Below, piece by piece: positions 35,708-43,946 of a stretch of 64,000 nucleotides of DNA (its first letter is position 1; each line of letters opens with the position of its first letter). Source of the DNA: CAMDHY01 sp046156265 (GTDB taxonomy: Bacteria; Pseudomonadota; Alphaproteobacteria; Rhizobiales; Segnochrobactraceae); NCBI RefSeq assembly GCF_046156265.1, contig NZ_JAWDIR010000033.1, positions 434,001-498,000 of the forward strand, in the 5' to 3' direction. A program made the position numbers and the translations under genes. Under the pieces are notes generated by a model. The model worked only from the letters and a program-made list of their open reading frames with translations. It was not told the origin of the DNA and searched no databases.

Positions 35708-37513
<1,806 letters not shown>

Positions 37514-37649
37514 GGCGTGCCAGATAGCACCCGACCCCCGGCGCGCCAAGCGGCGCACACGCTGAAGGGCGCGGTTCGCATGCCATGGCAACGGCCGCCG
37601 CCGATCGGCGTTGAATATGCCGCAGTGCAGCGTTACAAATTCGTGATCG

Positions 37650-37675
37650 CCGAGCGAGAGGTCGCCAACGCTCGG
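37650..37675. promoter_or_regulatory. 7-bp inverted repeat upstream of panB
   Basis: CCGAGCG at 37650-37656 and CGCTCGG at 37669-37675 lie 35-60 nt before the panB start, in the lepA/panB divergent spacer. It could be a hairpin in the panB leader or a protein site; there is no further evidence for either. Confidence 0.3.
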
Positions 37676-37709
37676 CGGACAAAACAGACGGCGGCCGGGA
37701 CGAGCCAAG

Positions 37710-38543
37710 ATGAGCGCAGCGGGACGGTCGCACCGGGTCACCGCACCGGAAGTCGCGGCCCGGAAAGGCGGTGAGCCTGTCGTCGTCTTGACCGCCTACA
37801 CGGCGGCGACGGCGAAATTCCTCGATCCGCACGTCGACGTGCTGCTCGTCGGCGACAGCCTCGGCATGGTCGTCTACGGCTTCGACTCGACCGTTGCGGT
37901 GACGCCGGAGCTGATGATCGCCCACGGTGCCGCCGTCGTGCGCGGCTCGCAGACCTCGCTCGTCGTCGTCGACCTGCCGTTCGGCAGCTACCAGGAGAGC
38001 CCGGAGCAGGCCTTCCGCACCGCAGCACGCATCATGGCGCAGACCGGCTGCGGCGCGGTGAAGCTCGAGGGCGGCGCCGAGATGGCCGAGACCGTCCACT
38101 TCCTCACCCAGCGCGGCGTGCCGGTGATGGGCCACGTCGGCATGACGCCGCAGGCGGTGAACACGCTCGGCGGCTTCCGCGCCCGCGGGCGCACGGATGC
38201 CGAAGCGATCAAGATCCGCGACGACGCCCGCGCCATTTCCGAGGCCGGCGCCTTCTCCGTCGTGCTTGAGGCGATGCTGGAGCCGATCGCCCGCCAGATC
38301 ACCGCGGAGCTGCCGATCGTCACCATCGGCATCGGCGGCTCGCCGGCCTGCGACGGCCAGGTGCTCGTCAGCGAGGACCTCGTCGGCCTGTTCGACGACT
38401 TCAAGCCGCGCTTCGTCAAGCGCTATGCCGAGCTCGGCGCGCAGCTGTCGGAGGCGGCCGCCGCCTATGCGGCCGACGTCAAGGCGCGCCGCTTCCCCGG
38501 GCCGGAGCACGTCTTCGGCACGCCGAAGAAACAGACCGCCTGA
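37710..38543 (+). CDS. panB: 3-methyl-2-oxobutanoate hydroxymethyltransferase
   Basis: 277 aa. First committed step of pantothenate synthesis: transfers a hydroxymethyl group from methylene-THF to 2-oxoisovalerate, giving ketopantoate. Family motifs: VVVLTAYTAATAKFLD, LLVGDSLGMVVYG, AVKLEGG, PVMGHVGMTPQAVN, and a catalytic Glu in VVLEAMLEPIA. Followed 14 nt later by panC on the same strand, forming panBC. Complete. Confidence 0.97.
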   Translation: MSAAGRSHRVTAPEVAARKGGEPVVVLTAYTAATAKFLDPHVDVLLVGDSLGMVVYGFDSTVAVTPELMIAHGAAVVRGSQTSLVVVDLPFGSYQESPEQAFRTAARIMAQTGCGAVKLEGGAEMAETVHFLTQRGVPVMGHVGMTPQAVNTLGGFRARGRTDAEAIKIRDDARAISEAGAFSVVLEAMLEPIARQITAELPIVTIGIGGSPACDGQVLVSEDLVGLFDDFKPRFVKRYAELGAQLSEAAAAYAADVKARRFPGPEHVFGTPKKQTA

Positions 38544-38557
38544 GCCGACGGACCATC

Positions 38558-39391
38558 ATGGACGTCGTCCGCACCGTCGCCGATCTGCGGCGCCGCCTGC
38601 CGCTGGACGCGGGGCCGCGCGGTTCCTGCGCGCTCGTGCCCACCATGGGCAACCTGCACGAGGGCCATCTCGACCTCGTGCGCGTCGCCAAGGCCCGCGG
38701 TGGCCGGGTCGCCGTCTCGATCTTCGTCAACCCGCTGCAGTTCGCCCCGAGCGAAGACTTCGACCGTTATCCACGCACGTTCGAGGCGGACCTCGAGAAG
38801 CTCGGTGCCCTCGGCGTCGACGTCGTCTACGCGCCAACGGTCGCGGAGATGTATCCCGAGCCGCAGACGGTGCGCGTCGTGCCGCCGCCGGCGCTGACCG
38901 ACATCCTGGAAGGCGCCGTCCGGCCCGGCTTCTTCACGGGCGTTGCCACCGTGGTGGCGAAGCTGTTCCTGATGGTGCGCCCGGCGGTCGCGGTGTTCGG
39001 CAAGAAGGACTACCAGCAGCTGCGCGTCGTCGAGGCGATGGTGCGGCAGTTGTCCATGGGCGTCGAGATCGTCGGGGTCGAGACGGCGCGCGCCGACGAC
39101 GGCCTCGCCCTGTCGTCGCGCAATGGCTACCTCACGGCGGCCGAGCGCGCCGAGGCGGCGGCGCTGCGGCGCTCGCTCGTCTCCGCCGCCGCGAGCTTGC
39201 GCGCCGGCGAAAGCATCGGTGGCGTCGAGGCGGATGCGGCGGGGGCACTCACTGGCCGCGGCTGGCATGTGGATTACGTCGCGGTGCGCCGCCGTAGCGA
39301 TCTCGCCGAGCCGCAGCCGGGCGACCCCCTCGTCATCGTCGCTGCCGCAAAGCTCGGCGCGACGCGGTTGATCGACAACATCGAGGTGTGA
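38558..39391 (+). CDS. panC: pantothenate synthetase (pantoate-beta-alanine ligase)
   Basis: 277 aa. Joins pantoate and beta-alanine using ATP. The nucleotidyl-transferase HIGH motif appears as PTMGNLHEGHL (about 28-38), the second signature around LSSRNGYL, and family segments FVNPLQFAPSEDFDRYPR and VFGKKDYQQL. Second gene of panBC. No panD or panE is visible nearby. The gene end converges on a GNAT acetyltransferase gene, with 43 nt between stops. Confidence 0.97.
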   Translation: MDVVRTVADLRRRLPLDAGPRGSCALVPTMGNLHEGHLDLVRVAKARGGRVAVSIFVNPLQFAPSEDFDRYPRTFEADLEKLGALGVDVVYAPTVAEMYPEPQTVRVVPPPALTDILEGAVRPGFFTGVATVVAKLFLMVRPAVAVFGKKDYQQLRVVEAMVRQLSMGVEIVGVETARADDGLALSSRNGYLTAAERAEAAALRRSLVSAAASLRAGESIGGVEADAAGALTGRGWHVDYVAVRRRSDLAEPQPGDPLVIVAAAKLGATRLIDNIEV

Positions 39392-39434
39392 GAGTGGCCT
39401 CCGCACCGCTTGCGCGGATCGCGCGTGCCGCGCC

Positions 39435-39980
39435 TCAGCCGTCCAGCCGCTTCCAGTAGAAGCGCGTCGCGCACTCGCCGCCGTCGGGCCACAGCGCATA
39501 GCCCGGCACCTCGCCGACCGGCTGCCAGCCCATCCGCTCGTAGAGCGCCTCGGCGCCGCCGCCGACGGCGGTGTCGAGAACGAGCAGCGAGCGGCCGTGC
39601 AGCGCCGCCTCGATCTCGAGCTGGTGCATCAGCGCTGTGCCGAGGCCGTGGTTGCGGGCGGCGCGGTGGACGAGCAGCTTCGACACGTCCGCCCGGTGCG
39701 GCTGGTTCGGCATCGGCGCGAAATTCAGCTGCGCCGTGCCGACGACGAGGCCGTCGACCAGGGCGGCGAGGCAGATGCGCTCGCCGCGCCCGACCGCATC
39801 GGCGACGGCGTGCCAGTAGGGCACGGCGTCCTCGATCGCATAGGGCAGCATGAAGCCGACGGAGGCGCCGCCCTCGACGCAGTCGGCGAGCACCTCGGAG
39901 AGGCCGCGGGCGTGCTCGCGGATCGCCTCTTCGGTCAGCGAGCGGATCTCGATCGCGGGGGCGGCGACGACGTCTTCCAC
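39435..39980 (-). CDS. GNAT family N-acetyltransferase
   Basis: 181 aa. Acetyl-CoA binding motif A is visible as VSKLLVHRAARNHGLGTALM (about 100-119; the R/Q-x-x-G-x-G/A site is RNHGLG), followed by LLVLDTAVGGGAEALYERMGWQ for motif B. The substrate is unknown. It is the last gene of a same-strand run dapB-gpmA-GNAT, 31 nt after gpmA, but is functionally unrelated to them as far as can be seen. Confidence 0.9.
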   Translation of the reverse strand: MEDVVAAPAIEIRSLTEEAIREHARGLSEVLADCVEGGASVGFMLPYAIEDAVPYWHAVADAVGRGERICLAALVDGLVVGTAQLNFAPMPNQPHRADVSKLLVHRAARNHGLGTALMHQLEIEAALHGRSLLVLDTAVGGGAEALYERMGWQPVGEVPGYALWPDGGECATRFYWKRLDG

Positions 39981-40011
39981 GGCAGCCTCCTCAGGCGGGC
40001 GGGCGGGAGGA

Positions 40012-40632
40012 TCAGGCGGCGAGGTCGCGCTTCTCGGCGATGCGGCCCTCGGCGTCGAGGCGGTAGATGATCGGCGAGCCCGTCGCGAGTTCGCGCGCCA
40101 CGATCTCCTCGCCCGACAATTCCTCGAGGTCCATGATGATCGAGCGCAGGCTGTTGCCGTGGGCGGCGACCAGCACCCGCTCGCCGGCCTTCACCCGCGG
40201 CAGGATCTCCTTGTGGAAATAGGGCAGCGTGCGGGCGGCCGTGTCCTTCAGGCTCTCGCCGCCGGGCGGCGGCACGTCGAAGGAACGGCGCCAGATGTGC
40301 ACCTGCTCCTCGCCGAAGCGGGCGCGCGCGTCGTCCTTGTTGAGGCCGGTGAGCTCGCCATAGTCCCGCTCGTTGAGCGCCGCGTCGCGGATCGTCGGCA
40401 GGTCCGCCTGGCCGAGCTCCTGGAGCATGATCCGGCAGGTCTCCTCGGCACGCGACAGCACCGAGGTGTAGGCGACGTCGAAGGAGAGGCCCGCCGCCTT
40501 CAGCGCCAGGCCTGCGGCGTGCGCCTCGGCGACGCCCTTCTCGGTCAGCCCGACATCGCGCCAGCCGGTGAACAGGTTCTTCAGGTTCCACTCGCTCTGG
40601 CCGTGGCGGACGAGCACGAGGAGACGGTCCAT
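40012..40632 (-). CDS. gpmA: 2,3-bisphosphoglycerate-dependent phosphoglycerate mutase
   Basis: 206 aa. Histidine phosphatase fold with catalytic LVRHGQSEWNLKNLFTGW (His near residue 10) and the second His in VAAHGNSLRSIIM; the acid residue lies in NERDYGELTG. Interconverts 3- and 2-phosphoglycerate. The length is that of the shorter alphaproteobacterial dPGM form. Downstream of dapB by 30 nt, a gene order common in Hyphomicrobiales. Confidence 0.94.
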   Translation of the reverse strand: MDRLLVLVRHGQSEWNLKNLFTGWRDVGLTEKGVAEAHAAGLALKAAGLSFDVAYTSVLSRAEETCRIMLQELGQADLPTIRDAALNERDYGELTGLNKDDARARFGEEQVHIWRRSFDVPPPGGESLKDTAARTLPYFHKEILPRVKAGERVLVAAHGNSLRSIIMDLEELSGEEIVARELATGSPIIYRLDAEGRIAEKRDLAA

Positions 40633-40662
40633 GCGGGGTGATCCTTCCTTGATGTCGGCAGC

Positions 40663-41475
40663 CTAGTCTGAAAGCCCGAGCACGTCGGCCATCGAATAGA
40701 GGCCGGGCTTGCGGCCGCGGCCCCACAGCGCCGCCGTGACGGCGCCCTTGGCGAACAGCTCCCGGCTCTCGGCGCGGTGGGTGAGCTCGATGCGCTCGCC
40801 GTCGCCGGCGAGGATGACGGTGTGGTCGCCGACGACGGACCCGCCGCGCAGCGCCTGGAAGCCGATCGCCCCCGCCGGCCGCGCGCCAGTGTGGCCGTCG
40901 CGAGCCCGCACGGCCACATCCCGCAGCGCCACGCCGCGGCCGGCCGCGGCCGCCTCGCCGAGCAAAAGCGCCGTGCCCGAGGGCGCGTCGACCTTGTGGC
41001 GATGGTGCATCTCGACGATCTCGAGGTCGAACTCGGGACCCAGCGCCCGCGCCGCCTTGCGCACCAGCGCGGCGAGCAGGTTGACGCCGAGGCTCATGTT
41101 GCCGGACTTCACCACCACCGCGTGGCGCGAGGCGGCCTCGATGCGGTCGTCGTCGGCGGCGCTGCAGCCGGTGGTGCCGATGACGTGGACGATGCGCGCC
41201 TGCGCGGCGAGTTCGGCGAAGTGCAGGGTCGAGGCGGGGCTCGTGAAGTCGAGCACGCCCTCGGCCGCCGCGAACAGTGGCAGCGGGTCGTCCGACAGCG
41301 CGATGCCGTTCGCCGGCAGGCCGGCGAGCACGCCGGCGTCCTCGCCGAGGTGGGGCGACCCCTCGCGCTCGACGGCACCGGCGAGCGTCACGCCCTCGGT
41401 CGCGGCGATCGTGCGCACCAGCGCCCGGCCCATCCGGCCGGCGGCTCCGACGACGACGAGGCGCATGGGGGTCAT
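40663..41475 (-). CDS. dapB: 4-hydroxy-tetrahydrodipicolinate reductase
   Basis: 270 aa. Lysine/diaminopimelate pathway enzyme. N-terminal NAD(P)-binding motif VVGAAGRMGRALV; substrate-binding segment EIVEMHHRHKVDAPSGTAL with the catalytic HHRxKxDAPSGTA signature; VIGTTGCSAAD lies earlier. ATG 41475 (MTPMRLVVV) is preferred over the longer frame to 41496; ATG 41466 is also possible. First gene of dapB-gpmA-GNAT. Confidence 0.96.
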   Translation of the reverse strand: MTPMRLVVVGAAGRMGRALVRTIAATEGVTLAGAVEREGSPHLGEDAGVLAGLPANGIALSDDPLPLFAAAEGVLDFTSPASTLHFAELAAQARIVHVIGTTGCSAADDDRIEAASRHAVVVKSGNMSLGVNLLAALVRKAARALGPEFDLEIVEMHHRHKVDAPSGTALLLGEAAAAGRGVALRDVAVRARDGHTGARPAGAIGFQALRGGSVVGDHTVILAGDGERIELTHRAESRELFAKGAVTAALWGRGRKPGLYSMADVLGLSD

Positions 41476-41592
41476 GGGGCGGGATCCGGGGGACACTGTG
41501 GCTGTCGCGACCGCTCATAGCAGCCGCGGGCGGTGAGGCAAAGGCGGGGTGGCTGTTTCGAGGCTGCAGCCATGCCGCTATACTGCGGGGCG

Positions 41593-41847
41593 ATGGAGAG
41601 CCCGATGCAGACCACGCTGACCGCCCAGATCGACGAGGACCTCGAGGTCCGGCTCAGCCGGCTCGAGGCCGCTACCGGGCGCTCCCGCGACAGCATCGTG
41701 GCGGAAGCCCTCGGGGGCTTCGTGCAGTCCGAAGAGGCGTTCGTCGCCGCCGTCGAGGCGGGGCGTGCCGACGTCGCCGCGGGCCGCGTCGTCTCCCATG
41801 AGGCGGTCGTGGAAACGTTCGAGCAGATCATCGGGCGCCGGCGGTGA
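41593..41847 (+). CDS. ribbon-helix-helix antitoxin (RelB/ParD/CopG-like)
   Basis: 84 aa. N-terminal TTLTAQIDEDLEVRLSRLEA followed by TGRSRDSIVAEALGGFV is a typical RHH DNA-binding domain (beta-strand plus two helices), and the acidic C-terminus would bind the toxin. It overlaps the toxin start by 4 nt (GTGA, 41844-41847). ATG 41593 is used rather than the frame start at 41533. Probably autoregulates the following genes, including the overlapping lysozyme-inhibitor gene. Confidence 0.85.
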   Translation: MESPMQTTLTAQIDEDLEVRLSRLEAATGRSRDSIVAEALGGFVQSEEAFVAAVEAGRADVAAGRVVSHEAVVETFEQIIGRRR

Positions 41848-42128
41848 CCATCCGGTGGTCGCAGGCCGCGTCCACCGACTTTGCCGGCCAGATCGCCTGC
41901 ATCCACGCTGAGAGGCCGCGTGCCGCCGAGCGCGTCGGCCGCCTGATCCTCGACCAGATCGAATCCCTTTCGGCTCACCCTCGGCGGGGTCGGATCGGTC
42001 GTCTCGCCGGCACGCGGGAACTCGTGGTCGCGCCGTTCGTCATCGTCTACGAGATCGACCCCGCGGGGAGCGTCGCCGTCGTCCGTGTGCTGCACGGGCG
42101 CCAGAACTGGCCGGAGGAGCAAGAATGA
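41844..42128 (+). CDS. ParE/RelE-superfamily toxin
   Basis: 94 aa. Strand-helix-helix-strand pattern of RelE/ParE toxins: IRWSQAASTDFAGQIACIHA, helix with AERVGRLILDQIESLSAHP, RRGRIGRLAGTRELVVAPFVIVYEID and a last strand VAVVRVLHGRQNWPE. The GTG start overlaps the antitoxin stop and the 3' end overlaps the next gene (ATGA, 42125-42128). It is a different pair from the ParDE-like locus at 4448-5027, with low similarity beyond the fold. The C-terminal HGRQNWP is typical of ParE/RelE. Confidence 0.88.
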   Translation: MTIRWSQAASTDFAGQIACIHAERPRAAERVGRLILDQIESLSAHPRRGRIGRLAGTRELVVAPFVIVYEIDPAGSVAVVRVLHGRQNWPEEQE

Positions 42129-42532
42129 TCGTGTCGGGTTTGCGCAACCGATTGGCGAGGCTCGCGTCGCGAACGCCCGCCTTGTTGATCCCCGCGATGT
42201 GCACGACGATCGCCCTCGCCACGCCCGCGACGGCCGCTGACGTGACCCTCATGCTCGATGCGCCCGAAGCGGAGGCGTTGAGCGTCAACTATCGCTGCGA
42301 GGGCAGCTCGGCGACGATGACGGTCGAGTACATCAACGCCGGCGAGGATTCGCTGGCGATGGTGCCGGTCGAGGGCGGGCGGCGCGTCATGGTTGCGGTG
42401 CTGGCGGCCTCCGGTGCCCGCTATGCCGGCGGCGCCTTCGTCTGGTGGACGAAGGGCCGGGAAGGCTCGCTCTACGACCTGCGCCAGGGCGAGGACGCCG
42501 ACCCGGTCGCCACCTGCACCGAGCAGGAGTAG
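42125..42532 (+). CDS. MliC-family inhibitor of c-type lysozyme
   Basis: 135 aa. Signal peptide (about 1-38, ending ATPATAADV), then the MliC beta-barrel pattern: VNYRCEGSSATMTVEYINAG, LAMVPVEGGRRVMVAVLAAS, GARYAGGAFVWWTKGREGSL and a final Cys in VATCTEQE that can pair with the YRC Cys. The family protects bacterial peptidoglycan from host or environmental lysozyme in the periplasm. There is no lipobox Cys at the cleavage site, so it is more likely soluble than membrane-bound. The start overlaps the toxin stop by 4 nt, an unusual coupling of an inhibitor gene to a toxin-antitoxin pair. Confidence 0.85.
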   Translation: MIVSGLRNRLARLASRTPALLIPAMCTTIALATPATAADVTLMLDAPEAEALSVNYRCEGSSATMTVEYINAGEDSLAMVPVEGGRRVMVAVLAASGARYAGGAFVWWTKGREGSLYDLRQGEDADPVATCTEQE

Positions 42533-42582
42533 GCGCGGGAAGGCGCCCGCCGGGGGATGGGTGCGGACTGCCGGAGCCGAGT

Positions 42583-42636
42583 CCGCGGCGCCCCCTCCCT
42601 GCCCTCCCCCGCGAGGGGGGAGGGTTCGCGCCGGAG
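42583..42636. repeat. palindromic intergenic repeat, copy A
   Basis: Contains a perfect 9-bp hairpin at 42602-42624 (CCCTCCCCC ... GGGGGAGGG) flanked by CGGCGCCCCCTCCCTG and TTCGCGCCGG. The same element occurs in both orientations at 50708-50823. Located between the convergent mliC and DUF1330 genes; it may double as a terminator. The 42533-42689 gap holds nothing else recognisable. Confidence 0.8.
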
Positions 42637-42689
42637 ACGAGGGAAAGGCCCAATCCTGAGATCTCGAGGGATAGGCCCGCTCGTGGGCC

Positions 42690-42983
42690 TCAGTCCGGCA
42701 ATCCCTCGACGATGACGATCTCGCCGGCCGACACCGGCAGGCGGTGTTCTCGCGCCGCCTGATATTCCGGTGAATTCCAGCAATCCTGCGCCGCCTGGAC
42801 GGACGGGAACTCGATGATGACGTTGCGGGCGCGGTTCGTCCCCTCCATCGGGAAGGTGGCGCCGCCGCGGGCGAGGAACTTCGCGCCGTACTTCTCGAAG
42901 GCCGGCACGGCGCCGGCGACGTAGCGCTTGTAAATCTCGGGGTCGGCAACGTCGATGCGGGCGATCCAGTAGCCCTTCGGCAT
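42690..42983 (-). CDS. DUF1330 family protein
   Basis: 97 aa. Short ferredoxin-like (dimeric alpha/beta barrel) protein of the DUF1330 family: KGYWIARIDVADPEIYKRYV at the start, then RNVIIEFPSVQAAQDCWNSP and EYQAAREHR. Biochemical role unknown; the fold is shared with small monooxygenase-like and stress proteins. A good Shine-Dalgarno sequence (AAAGGAGAA) precedes the ATG. Its 5' flank is where the AT-rich island begins, with an inverted repeat GATAC/GTATC at 43007-43027. Confidence 0.92.
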   Translation of the reverse strand: MPKGYWIARIDVADPEIYKRYVAGAVPAFEKYGAKFLARGGATFPMEGTNRARNVIIEFPSVQAAQDCWNSPEYQAAREHRLPVSAGEIVIVEGLPD

Positions 42984-43027
42984 ACAAATTCTCCTTTGGA
43001 ATCAATGATACTGTCAAATATTGTATC

Positions 43028-43483
43028 TCACCTATAGGCAAGCCGCCGCAGAGGCTCCTCGTACTCCCCAATTAGAACGCTGAGAGGATCGGCATTCTTG
43101 AAAAATACTTGCGCATCAACGCCGTTATCCGGAATCAATCCCGTAGATTTTCTAACTGTAGAAATCGCATTCCTTGAGACTTCCTTGCTCCAACCAGGAA
43201 ATCCGATCTGAGAAACTCTCACCTGCCCCTTGTACACATTTATGTAGTTGCCGCTTGGATTATCAAGTGAGCATCCGTGCTTTCCCAGCAAATTCTGAAG
43301 TTCATTGAATGTCACTATATATGACATCTTGTTATCCTGTTTACGAAACATGCTTTTAAACTTCGGCGATATCTCTGTTATTTCCATGCTTCGGCCATTC
43401 GCTCTGTTAAAATCAGCAATTTCTATCATGAAATCTTCAACATACGTGATATCAACTGAAGGGGTGTAGCCATTCTCCATCAT
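43028..43483 (-). CDS. C-terminal part of a split Doc/Fic protein (rest of Fic fold plus HicA-like domain)
   Basis: 151 aa, read from ATG 43483 (MMENGYTPS). The first ~40 residues look like the last helices of a Doc/Fic domain (NGYTPSVDITYVEDFMIEIAD). They are followed by a compact domain (about 65-125: TFNELQNLLGKHGCSLDNPS, GNYINVYKGQVRVSQIGFPG) whose pattern recalls the HicA-type double-stranded-RNA-binding-like fold, and a tail QVFFKNADPLSVL. A TAATG overlap with the upstream fragment, and direct continuity of the Fic fold when one base is added, show that the two frames were one gene. It may be untranslated, re-initiated at the TAATG, or expressed by slippage. AT-rich codon use. Confidence 0.7.
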   Translation of the reverse strand: MMENGYTPSVDITYVEDFMIEIADFNRANGRSMEITEISPKFKSMFRKQDNKMSYIVTFNELQNLLGKHGCSLDNPSGNYINVYKGQVRVSQIGFPGWSKEVSRNAISTVRKSTGLIPDNGVDAQVFFKNADPLSVLIGEYEEPLRRLAYR

Positions 43484-43842
43484 TAAAAAACCGAACTGAG
43501 AAAGGCTGTTCTCTTATTCGCATCATGAAAGGGATGATCATTAATTAGGCCAAATATTAGAGATGAAGCAACTTCCCATAGATCTTCATATACAAACTCT
43601 CCTCCAGCCGAAGCGAGCTGTCTTCCAACAGCTGAGGACAGTAGATTAAAGTCTCTAGGTCCAAATCCCGCGATACCCTCTCCCAAGTTCAAGAAATGAT
43701 CGCAGATCAAATAATGTGCATCAATCACATCTTCACAAGTGAGATGCGGCCTATCTCCTGAATAGTCAATTTCGTCAATTTTCTCCAGATAGTGTCGATA
43801 ATTCAGTGCAAGTTTCGGAGACAATGATGATTCGTCAAGCAT
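43483..43842 (-). CDS. N-terminal part of a split Doc/Fic-family toxin, frameshifted
   Basis: 119 aa with the Doc-type Fic motif HPFHDANKRT at residues 102-111 and upstream helices DVIDAHYLICDHFLNLGEGI. In Doc proteins this motif (Lys instead of the Gly of classical AMPylating Fic) supports phosphorylation of EF-Tu; here that is inference. The frame stops (TAA, 43485-43483) immediately after AFLSSVF, in the middle of the helix that follows the motif. Just before the stop is a run of six T on the coding strand (43490-43485); one extra T would give SSVFLMMENG and continue into the next frame. A Shine-Dalgarno GGGGAG lies 10 nt before the ATG. No antitoxin gene is visible beside it. Confidence 0.75.
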   Translation of the reverse strand: MLDESSLSPKLALNYRHYLEKIDEIDYSGDRPHLTCEDVIDAHYLICDHFLNLGEGIAGFGPRDFNLLSSAVGRQLASAGGEFVYEDLWEVASSLIFGLINDHPFHDANKRTAFLSSVF

Positions 43843-43946
43843 TATGCTAAATCTCCCCGAAGTGTTCTATTTTGTTCAAGAGTATTAATGAGATAGGGCA
43901 TCGTTCATGAGCTTAGGGTAGGCGGAGGCATTGTGGATGCGTGAGA

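Larger units (their letters stand above)
42984..43946. other. AT-rich genomic island of about 1 kb
   Basis: By eye this block is about 40% GC, against about 70% for everything around it, and both genes in it use AT-ending codons (for example AAA, ATT, TTA) that are rare elsewhere in the window. It is bounded by the DUF1330 gene's 5' end and the mutS stop codon. No transposase, integrase, tRNA or clear direct repeat is visible at its edges. This is strong compositional evidence for recent horizontal acquisition of the Doc-like locus it carries. Confidence 0.85.
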
